Of a stretch of 64,000 bases of DNA, positions 57,511-64,000 are shown in pieces (the first letter of the stretch is position 1; the number at the start of each line of letters is the position of its first letter). The position numbers were made by a program, and so were the translations under genes. Source of the DNA: Herbiconiux gentiana (GTDB taxonomy: Bacteria > Actinomycetota > Actinomycetes > Actinomycetales > Microbacteriaceae); assembly GCF_024978135.1 (NCBI RefSeq), contig NZ_JANTEZ010000008.1:1-64000 (forward strand), given 5' to 3'. The notes under the pieces are model-generated. The model searched no databases. It saw only the letters and a list, made by a program, of their open reading frames with translations, and had not been told where the DNA came from.

Positions 57511-59814
57511 GTGACCACTCCCCTCCCCGCCTCCGACCGTGTGCACGGGCTGCTCGCCCAGATGACGCTCGAGGAGAAACTCGCCCAGCTCGTGGGCTTC
57601 TGGGTCGATCAGAGCGACGACGCCGTCGCGCCGATGGCCGGAGACATGAACACCCGCGGTCTCTACCGCGACGCCGTCGAGCACGGCATCGGCCACCTCA
57701 CCCGGGTCTACGGCACCCGCCCGATCGACCCGGTGGAGCGGGCCGACTGGCTCTGGGCCGAGCAGCGACGGCTCGTCGCGGAGACCCGGCTGGGCATCCC
57801 GGCCCTCGTGCACGAGGAGTGCCTGACCGGGCTCGCCGCGTGGAAGGCCGCGACCTTCCCCACCCCGCTGGCGTGGGGCGCCGCGTTCGACCCCGAGCTG
57901 GTCGAGCGGGTCGGCGCCGCGATCGGTCGCTCGATGCGCGAGGTCGGAGTGCACCAGGGGCTCGCGCCGGTGCTCGACGTCGTGCGCGACCCCCGCTGGG
58001 GCCGGGTCGACGAGTGCATCGCCGAGGACCCGTACGTCGTCGGCACCATCGGCACCGCCTACGTGCGCGGTCTCCAGCAGGCCGGCGTGCACGCCACCCT
58101 GAAGCACTTCGCCGGCTACTCGGCCTCGCAGGCCGGCCGCAACCACGCGCCGGTGCACCTCGGTGCCCGCGAGCTGGCCGACGTGTTCCTTCCGCCGTTC
58201 GAGATGGCGATCCGCGAGGGCGGCGCCCGCTCGGTGATGAACTCGTACACCGAGATCGACGGGGTGCCGGTCGCCGCGAACGCCGCCCTGCTCACCGGTC
58301 TGCTCCGCGACGGCTGGGGCTTCGACGGCACCGTCGTGTCGGACTACTTCGCCGTCGCCTTCCTGGCGAGCATGCACGCCGTCGCCGGCTCGCTCGGCGA
58401 GGCCGCCCGGCTCGCCCTCGAGGCGGGCATCGACGTCGAGCTGCCGACCGGTGACGCGTACCTGGCGCTCGCCGAGGAGGTGCGCGCCGGCCGCGTTCCC
58501 GAGAGCCTGATCGACCGCTCGGTGCTGCGGGTGCTCGGCGAGAAGGAGGAGCTCGGCCTCCTCGACGAGACCTTCGACGAGGCTCCCACCACGATCGACC
58601 TCGACGATGCCGAGCACCGGATGCTCGCCCGGCAGCTCGCCGCCGAATCCGTCGTGCTGCTGAGCAACGACGGCGTCCTCCCGCTCGCGCAGCCCTCCCA
58701 GGTCGCGGTCATCGGGCCCAATGCCGATTCGGCCGAGGCCCTGATGGGCTGCTACTCCTTCGTCAACCACGTGCTGGCGCACCACCCGGGAACCCCGATG
58801 GGCATCGAGATCCCCACGGTGCGCGCCGCCCTGGCCGACGCCCTCGGTTCCGCCGCCACCGTGACGTACTCGCAGGGTGCCGACGTCGAAGGCGACGACC
58901 GCTCCGGCATCGCGGCGGCCGTCGCGAGCGCCCGGGACGCCGACGTGGCCGTGGTCGTCGTGGGCGACCGGGCCGGCCTCTTCGGCCGCGGAACCGTCGG
59001 CGAGGGCAACGACGTCGAGAGTCTCGAGCTCCCCGGTGTGCAGCGGCAGCTCGTCGAAGCGGTCGTCGCGTCGGGCACGCCGGTGGTGATGGTGGTCGTC
59101 ACCGGCCGGCCCTACGCGATCGACTGGGCGATCTCGGGCGCCGCGCGCCCTGCGGCCGTGCTGCAGGCGTTCTTCCCGGGCGAGGAGGGCGGCACGGCTC
59201 TCGCAGACGTGATCTCGGGAGCCGTGTCGCCGAGCGGCCACCTGCCCGTGTCGCTGCCGCGCTCGGCCGGCGCCCAGCCCTTCTCCTACCACCACCCGAT
59301 CCTCGGCGGCGCCTCCGAGGTCACGAGCGCCGACAGCACTCCCGTGCTGCCGTTCGGCCACGGCCTGAGCTACACCACCTTCGAGCGCTCCGAGCTGACC
59401 GCCGATGCCGAGGTCACCGCCGGTGACGCCTTCAGGGCCTCGGTGCGCATCCGGAACACGGGCGACCGCGCGGCCACCGACCTCGTGCAGCTCTACGCCC
59501 GCGACCTCGTGGGCAGCGTCACCCGACCGGTCGCCCAGCTGCTCGGCTACCACCGGGTGGCGCTCGAGCCGGGCGAGGAAGCGGTGGTGCGCTTCCGGGT
59601 GCCGACCACCCGGCTCGCCTTCAGCGGTGTCGACCTCACGCGCATCGTGGAGCCGGGCGCGGTGGAACTCTGGGTGGGTCCGTCGTGCGCCGAGCGCGAG
59701 ACCGAGACGGCGCTCGAGATCGTGGGGGCCGTGCATCCGGTCACGGTCGACGACGAGCTGCTCGTGGCCGTCGAGGTCGACCGGATGCCCGCCCGCGCGG
59801 TCGCGCAGGCCTGA
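57511..59814 (+). CDS. GH3 beta-glycosidase
   Basis: A 767-residue soluble enzyme. The GH3 barrel carries LAPVLDVVRDPRWGRVDE, the substrate-binding KHFAGYSASQAGRNHAP and the nucleophile Asp278 in GTVVSDYFAV. The sandwich domain has VAVIGPNADSAEALMGCYSF, and the C-terminal FnIII-like domain starts near YTTFERSELTA. It lacks a signal peptide, so it acts on imported oligosaccharides, releasing xylose or glucose from non-reducing ends. With GH43 and the transporter it forms a hemicellulose-oligosaccharide pathway. GTG 57511 lies 31 bp after the permease gene. Confidence 0.93.
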   Translation: MTTPLPASDRVHGLLAQMTLEEKLAQLVGFWVDQSDDAVAPMAGDMNTRGLYRDAVEHGIGHLTRVYGTRPIDPVERADWLWAEQRRLVAETRLGIPALVHEECLTGLAAWKAATFPTPLAWGAAFDPELVERVGAAIGRSMREVGVHQGLAPVLDVVRDPRWGRVDECIAEDPYVVGTIGTAYVRGLQQAGVHATLKHFAGYSASQAGRNHAPVHLGARELADVFLPPFEMAIREGGARSVMNSYTEIDGVPVAANAALLTGLLRDGWGFDGTVVSDYFAVAFLASMHAVAGSLGEAARLALEAGIDVELPTGDAYLALAEEVRAGRVPESLIDRSVLRVLGEKEELGLLDETFDEAPTTIDLDDAEHRMLARQLAAESVVLLSNDGVLPLAQPSQVAVIGPNADSAEALMGCYSFVNHVLAHHPGTPMGIEIPTVRAALADALGSAATVTYSQGADVEGDDRSGIAAAVASARDADVAVVVVGDRAGLFGRGTVGEGNDVESLELPGVQRQLVEAVVASGTPVVMVVVTGRPYAIDWAISGAARPAAVLQAFFPGEEGGTALADVISGAVSPSGHLPVSLPRSAGAQPFSYHHPILGGASEVTSADSTPVLPFGHGLSYTTFERSELTADAEVTAGDAFRASVRIRNTGDRAATDLVQLYARDLVGSVTRPVAQLLGYHRVALEPGEEAVVRFRVPTTRLAFSGVDLTRIVEPGAVELWVGPSCAERETETALEIVGAVHPVTVDDELLVAVEVDRMPARAVAQA

Positions 59815-59820
59815 CCCCGC

Positions 59821-59868
59821 GCGTCAGCGGGGCCGCCGGTCAGCGGGGCCGCGGGTCAGCGGGGCCGG
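59821..59868. repeat. 16-bp tandem repeat over a stop codon
   Basis: Three 16-bp units (59821, 59837, 59853) share GTCAGCGGGGCC. The TCA of unit 3 is the minus-strand TGA of the FAD-binding gene. CCCCGC/GCGGGG at 59815-59832 may also form a terminator hairpin between convergent genes. Confidence 0.85.
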
Positions 59869-62057
59869 GCCGCGAATTCGCCCCAAAGGCGGTCGGTGAA
59901 GGCGTCGGGCGGGAGCGGAGTGGCGTTGTCCGCGGCGGGTGCAGCGGGCGCAGCCAGCTCCGGCGCCGCGAGGTCGGCGAGGTGGCGGAGGAGTGCGCGG
60001 GCCACGCGGTCGTTCTCGCGGCAGGCGACCGCGTTCGTGCGGGGGCGGGAGAAGGCGCCCACGAAGGGCGAGTTCGTGTACGGGCCGATGGCGTAGCTGC
60101 GGCCGGAGGGCTCGTCGGCGTGTAGCACCCGGCGGTCGTCGGGGCGCACCGCCAGGCGGCCGGTCGGCGCGCGGAAGTGGGCGTCGTGGGCGACGTCCTC
60201 GACCGCGGCGCCCGCGTCGAGCAGCGCGCGCAGCAGTGCGTTGTCGCTGCGGGTCACACTCGTCTCGGGCAGGCGGGCGTCGACGAGGGCGCTGGCGGTG
60301 ACCTCCTCGTGGTCGGCGGAGCTCGCCCGGAACACCCCTCCCTCCTCGTCGGCCTCGACCCGCAGCCCGGCGCCGAGGAAGTGCACCACCCCCGCCTCCG
60401 ACAGCGCCAGCAGCTCCTCGAGCCGATGGGCGGGCGGGCCGCTCGCGATGAAGCTGAACCAGCCGAGCCACCAGCCGTTGATGTCCTCGACGCGCGACCG
60501 GGCCGTCCACGTGGGTGATGAGACGATCTCGGCGAGGGCGAACAGCGAGGTGAGCAGCGCGATGAACAGCCCGAGGGTGGCGCTGTGCTCGGGCCGGGTG
60601 CGCAGGCGCAGGTCGCGCTCGATGTAGTCGCGCACGCGCTGCTGCAGGTCCTCCGCACCGTCGGCCGGGAAATCGAGCGGATGATCGAGCACACGATCGA
60701 GCGGACGATCGAGGGTAGGCAGGAACAGCCGGTCGATCTCGTGGATGACCGCGTGCTCGATCAGCTCCGTGAGCGCCGCGGCATCCCGCCGCACCCGCTC
60801 CTCGTCGGCCGCGTCGCTCACCACCGGGGCGGCGAAACCGCGACCGCACGGCACTGCCGCCGGCGAACCCGACGCCGTCGCCGCGATCGACGCCCGCGGG
60901 TCGAGTGCCTCGAAGCGCGCCGCGAACTCGGCCCAGCCGATCCGCACCCGCTCCGGGTGGCCGGTCGCCAGCTCCCGGTAGTAGCCCCAGAGCATCTCCT
61001 GCGCGATCAGCGGCCAGACGTCGGCGGCGAAGTCGAGCGAACCCCGCGACGCCTCGAGCTCCGCGGCGACCGCGGGGGTGAAGAAGCGCCCCGTCGGGGC
61101 CTCGCCGGCGAGCGCCGAGCCGATCTTCGAGTGGTACGGCACCCCGCGCCGTGAACCGATCAGGATGCGCGGCTCCCGCCCGGAGGGCTCGTACCTCAGC
61201 CGCCCCTCCTCCCGGCGGAACACTCCCCCGCGCCCCTCGGTGAGCAGCACGATCAGGTCGACCGCCGCGAGCCCGAAGCCCCGCACGATCAGCCGCTGGC
61301 CGGGCACGATGGCGCGGGTGTCCGCGTCGGCGGTGAAGGCCGGTGGCAGGTAGTAGAGCTCTCGGCGCCGGGCGAAGTCGATCAGCCGGGCGTGCTCGGG
61401 CTGCGGATCGGCGCCCGTGTGACCCAGGGAGTACAGCACGAGGTCGACGGTGAGGGCCCGGCCCCGGTCGAGGCCGACGCGGCGGCGGCCATCCGGCAGC
61501 TCGGTCACCGCGGTCGCGCGGGCCCGGTGCTCGCGCACCTCGACGCCCGGGCCGAGTGCGGCGAGCGCCTCCTCGTGGAACCAGCGGAGGTAGAGGCTCT
61601 GCAGGCGCCTCGTCGGGAAGCTCGCCGGCCCGAGGTGCCGCAGCTCGGCACGCAGGGCGTCGTCGAGGCGGTCGGCGGGCACCCGGATGCTCCCCGAACG
61701 CACCCGGTCGACCCACTCGATCAGCGAGGGCCCGGGGCGCACCGGCCCGTCCACGGTGGAGGTCTCGTCGGTGAACATGGTGACGTCGGCCGCCATCGAG
61801 TTGAGTTTCAGCAGCGGGGACTGGTCGTGCCGCCAGATGCGGCCGGGGCCGGCCGGGTGGGGGTCGACGAGGTGCACGACGAGCGCCGGAGCGCCGTCAC
61901 GGGTGCGCCGGTCGCGGCCCCAGAGCTCGTCGAGGTTCGCCGCCAGGCGCTCGAGCACTCCGACACCCCGCGGGCCGGCGCCGACGATCGCGATCGAGAC
62001 CGGGGCGGCGGGGCGGGTGGGGGCCGGGTGCGAGGGGGCCGGGATACGTGCGGACAT
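59856..62057 (-). CDS. Large FAD/NAD(P)-binding protein
   Basis: A 733-residue protein. The N terminus has a dinucleotide-binding SIAIVGAGPRGVGVLERLA (about 20-38), VVHLVDPHPAGPGRIW, and SMAADVTMFTD. A second nucleotide site may lie around GQRLIVRGFGLAAVDLIVLLTEG. The middle has a helical insertion. It belongs to the large FAD-NAD(P)-binding family (PF13454-like), flavin-linked oxygenases or reductases of unknown substrate. It is divergent from an SsuD-like flavin monooxygenase, 153 bp apart, which suggests the same pathway, possibly organosulfur use. Confidence 0.75.
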   Translation of the reverse strand: MSARIPAPSHPAPTRPAAPVSIAIVGAGPRGVGVLERLAANLDELWGRDRRTRDGAPALVVHLVDPHPAGPGRIWRHDQSPLLKLNSMAADVTMFTDETSTVDGPVRPGPSLIEWVDRVRSGSIRVPADRLDDALRAELRHLGPASFPTRRLQSLYLRWFHEEALAALGPGVEVREHRARATAVTELPDGRRRVGLDRGRALTVDLVLYSLGHTGADPQPEHARLIDFARRRELYYLPPAFTADADTRAIVPGQRLIVRGFGLAAVDLIVLLTEGRGGVFRREEGRLRYEPSGREPRILIGSRRGVPYHSKIGSALAGEAPTGRFFTPAVAAELEASRGSLDFAADVWPLIAQEMLWGYYRELATGHPERVRIGWAEFAARFEALDPRASIAATASGSPAAVPCGRGFAAPVVSDAADEERVRRDAAALTELIEHAVIHEIDRLFLPTLDRPLDRVLDHPLDFPADGAEDLQQRVRDYIERDLRLRTRPEHSATLGLFIALLTSLFALAEIVSSPTWTARSRVEDINGWWLGWFSFIASGPPAHRLEELLALSEAGVVHFLGAGLRVEADEEGGVFRASSADHEEVTASALVDARLPETSVTRSDNALLRALLDAGAAVEDVAHDAHFRAPTGRLAVRPDDRRVLHADEPSGRSYAIGPYTNSPFVGAFSRPRTNAVACRENDRVARALLRHLADLAAPELAAPAAPAADNATPLPPDAFTDRLWGEFAARPR

Positions 62058-62210
62058 GCCCCGAGGATCGCCCGCGCATCCGCTCGATGCGAGCACTGTG
62101 ACCAACCATGACGCAGGTTTCGCTTTGTGAACGCGGTTCGTTGGCGGGCGGCCCCCGGCGCACCTAACGTCGGCCCCACGACAGCGCCCCGCTGCGACGG
62201 AAGGAACCCC

Positions 62211-63350
62211 ATGCCCATCGAATTCCTCGGCATCGCCGCCACCAACGACGGCAGCGAGACCCGCGCCCGCAGCGGCGCGAGCTTCGACAAGGAGTACACG
62301 CTGCGCCTCGCCCGGGCCCACGAGGACACCGGCTGGGACCGCGTGCTCTTCGCCTACCACTCGGGTTCGCCCGACCCCGCGACCGCGGCGGCGTACGTGG
62401 CTTCGAAGCTCGACCGCCTGCAGATCCTGCTGGCGCACCGGCCGAACGTGTCGTACCCCACCTATGCGGCGAAGGTCATCGCCACCCTCGATCAGATCAG
62501 CGACGGCCGGCTGACGGTGCACATCATCACGGGCGGGTCGACCGCCGACCAGGCCGCCGAGGGCGACTTCCTGACGAAGGACGAACGGTACGAGCGCACC
62601 GGTGAGTACATCCGCATCCTGAAGCAGGCGTGGACGAGCCGGGAGCCGTTCAGCTTCCACGGCACGCACTACCGCTTCGACGACTTCGTCAGCGACGTCT
62701 GGCCGGTGCAGCAGCCGCGACCGCAGGTCTCGTTCGGCGGGTCCTCCCCCGCCGCGTACGCGATCGGCGCAGCGGAGAGCGACATCTACGCGCTCTGGGG
62801 CGAGCCGCTCGCGAGCACGGCCGAGCAGATCCGCACGATCACCGATGCGGCCCTGGCCGCCGGACGGCCGTCGAGGCCGCGCCTGCAGGTGGCGTTCCGG
62901 CCCATCCTCGGCGCGACCGAGGAGCTCGCCTGGGAGAAGGCGGAGCGCATCCTGGGCCGGATCGAGGAGCGCACCGGCGTGCTCGGCGCGGCCGCCGGCG
63001 ATCTGCGGAACCCCGAGAACGCGGGCTCGCAGCGGCTGCTCTCGATCGCCGAGCAGGGCGACCGCTACGACCGGGCCCTGTGGACGAAGGTCGCCGCGGC
63101 CTCGGGCGGACGGGGCAACTCGAACGCGCTCGTCGGCACGCCCGAGACGGTCGCGGCGGCGCTGCTCGACTACGTCGACCTCGGCGTCGACATCATCTCG
63201 GCGCGCGGGTACGACTACGTGGACGACACCATCGACTTCGGGCGGTACGTCATCCCGCTCGTGCGCGAGGAGGTGGCTCGGCGCGATGCCGCGGCTGCTG
63301 CCACCTCGGCGAGCATCACGAACGAGGAGCGCTCCCGTGCCGCAGCCTGA
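62211..63350 (+). CDS. LLM-class flavin-dependent monooxygenase (SsuD-like)
   Basis: A 379-residue bacterial-luciferase-like enzyme. Recognisable segments are FAYHSGSPDPATAAAYVAS, AHRPNVSYPTYAAKVIATLDQISDGRLTVHIITGGS, and DEFL-type FLTKDERYERTGEYIRILKQAW, as in alkanesulfonate monooxygenase SsuD. It oxidises a substrate with FMNH2 and O2, perhaps an alkanesulfonate or related compound. ATG 62211 follows GGAAGGAA. The 3' end overlaps the next gene by 14 bp. Confidence 0.9.
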   Translation: MPIEFLGIAATNDGSETRARSGASFDKEYTLRLARAHEDTGWDRVLFAYHSGSPDPATAAAYVASKLDRLQILLAHRPNVSYPTYAAKVIATLDQISDGRLTVHIITGGSTADQAAEGDFLTKDERYERTGEYIRILKQAWTSREPFSFHGTHYRFDDFVSDVWPVQQPRPQVSFGGSSPAAYAIGAAESDIYALWGEPLASTAEQIRTITDAALAAGRPSRPRLQVAFRPILGATEELAWEKAERILGRIEERTGVLGAAAGDLRNPENAGSQRLLSIAEQGDRYDRALWTKVAAASGGRGNSNALVGTPETVAAALLDYVDLGVDIISARGYDYVDDTIDFGRYVIPLVREEVARRDAAAAATSASITNEERSRAAA

Positions 63351-63942
63351 CGAGTTCCGCTACGTCGCCGCCGACGACCCGCTCGCCCTCCCGCTTGTCA
63401 CCGAGCTGACCGAGGAGTACGACGCCCGCTACGGCGACGCCTGGGGCGAACCGGCGTCGACCGAGCTGAGCCGCTACCCGGCCTCCGAGTTCGCTCCCCC
63501 GCACGGCGCCTTCGTGCTGCTGCTGCGCGACGGCACGCCCATCGCCGGCGGCGCCTTCAAGACCTTCGACCCGGCGACCACCGAGCTCAAGCGCATCTGG
63601 ACCTCGAAGCACCATCGTCGTCAGGGCCTCGCCCGCCGGGTCGTCGCCGAGCTCGAGGAGGAGTCGCGCCGCCGCGGCTTCACCCGCGTGTACCTCACCA
63701 CCGGGCCCCGCCAGCCGGAGGCCCAGCGGCTCTACCTCGAGACCGGGTACACGCCCCTGTTCGACACCGCGCTGAGCGCCGAGGAGGTCGTCATCCACGG
63801 CTTCGCGAAATCACTCGGGGCCGAGCCGCTCGACGTCGAGGACATCCGGCGGCGGCACGACGAGTCGCTCGCGCACTTCTACGCGGCGCTGCCGAACCGG
63901 CGGCTCGGCACGGGCCGCGGCACGCAGGAGGTGCTCGCATGA
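63337..63942 (+). CDS. GNAT-family N-acetyltransferase
   Basis: A 201-residue protein with the GNAT core FVLLLRDGTPIAGGAFKTFDPATTELKRIWTSKHHRRQGLARRVVAELEEESRRRGF (RRQGLAR acetyl-CoA loop) and QRLYLETGYTPLF. GTG 63337 has GAGGAG upstream. It overlaps the monooxygenase gene by 14 bp and the next gene by ATGA, so all three are one operon. It may acetylate an intermediate or confer resistance; the substrate is unknown. Confidence 0.87.
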   Translation: MPQPDEFRYVAADDPLALPLVTELTEEYDARYGDAWGEPASTELSRYPASEFAPPHGAFVLLLRDGTPIAGGAFKTFDPATTELKRIWTSKHHRRQGLARRVVAELEEESRRRGFTRVYLTTGPRQPEAQRLYLETGYTPLFDTALSAEEVVIHGFAKSLGAEPLDVEDIRRRHDESLAHFYAALPNRRLGTGRGTQEVLA

Positions 63943-64000
63943 GCGGGCTGTCGACGAGGGTGCGCGCGGCGAGCGACGGCGGCCGAGCATCCGCCACCCC
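63939..64000 (+). CDS. Start of a further operon gene (partial)
   Basis: ATG 63939 overlaps the acetyltransferase stop (ATGA). Twenty codons (MSGLSTRVRAASDGGRASAT) are visible before the window ends. A basic, Ser/Ala/Gly N terminus would fit an ABC permease, which often follows SsuD-like genes, but this cannot be confirmed. Confidence 0.5.
   Translation, partial: MSGLSTRVRAASDGGRASAT

Noticed and set aside
1-64000. tRNA, rRNA, prophage, complete insertion sequence or replication origin
   Set aside because: None was seen by eye: no tRNA-like cloverleaf with a T-loop consensus, no transposase or integrase, no DnaA-box cluster. A tRNAscan/Rfam run would settle RNA genes.

Overview
The window is a 64 kb stretch of very GC-rich DNA (roughly 70% by eye). 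It has many GTG starts, short 4-bp start/stop overlaps inside operons, DtxR/IdeR-type iron boxes, HtaA-like surface proteins, and the histidine phosphatase / DUF3090 / SCO1664-like gene trio. Together these point to a high-GC actinobacterium, most likely of the family Microbacteriaceae. The genus cannot be fixed from the sequence alone. No rRNA, tRNA, CRISPR array, phage or complete insertion sequence is visible. Gene density is high and no gene-free gap exceeds 300 bp.

Layout. 1-1700: the 3' end of a Pro/Ala-rich gene, a small DUF3800-like gene flanked by two copies of a 19-20 bp motif, and a frameshifted HTH/MmyB-type regulator. 1798-8307: an SDR oxidoreductase, an Ig-like lipoprotein, an ABC-F ATPase, a uracil-DNA-glycosylase-like protein, a small conserved protein, a zinc alcohol dehydrogenase and an acetyltransferase. 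7567-9715: the phosphatase/DUF3090/SCO1664 trio. 9736-14896: a CPA1 antiporter convergent with a MoxR-type AAA ATPase and VWA protein pair. 15094-19810: an oleA-oleBC-oleD operon for head-to-head fatty acid condensation to beta-lactones and long-chain olefins. 19903-23334: an esterase, an HTH regulator, a GNAT enzyme and an aquaporin.

23280-31580 is a haem/iron uptake locus. It holds an anchored HtaA-like protein, a surface protein and hmuVUT on the minus strand, and a secreted HtaA-like protein and a DUF916-like membrane protein on the plus strand. They diverge from a 91-bp spacer with two iron boxes. A further iron box (36520-36533) lies between a putative Fe(II) dioxygenase and a membrane-bound alpha/beta hydrolase, which suggests a second unit of the same regulon. 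31671-35624 holds a DUF1801 protein, a serine hydrolase, an M23 peptidase and a NYN/LOTUS-type RNA-binding protein.

38533-50978 is more variable: a TetR regulator divergent from a DUF262/DUF1524 (GmrSD-like) nuclease with two in-frame tandem repeats, repeat-rich proteins, a lipoprotein with a 55-bp tandem triplication over its stop codon, a D-Ala-D-Ala carboxypeptidase, membrane proteins, a two-component system with palindromic candidate operators, an HD protein, a solitary PemK/MazF-like toxin and a secreted coiled-coil protein. 51579-59814 is a pentoside utilisation locus (LacI, GH43, sugar ABC transporter, GH3) with LacI-type operators. 59856-64000 holds a large FAD/NAD(P)-binding protein divergent from an SsuD-like flavin monooxygenase, an acetyltransferase and the start of another gene.

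Two patterns run through the whole window. About 21 start codons lie 6-7 nt after a -10-like hexamer (best matches TANNNT), the geometry of leaderless actinobacterial mRNAs. At five loci the stop codon sits inside short tandem repeats that continue into the 3' flank.
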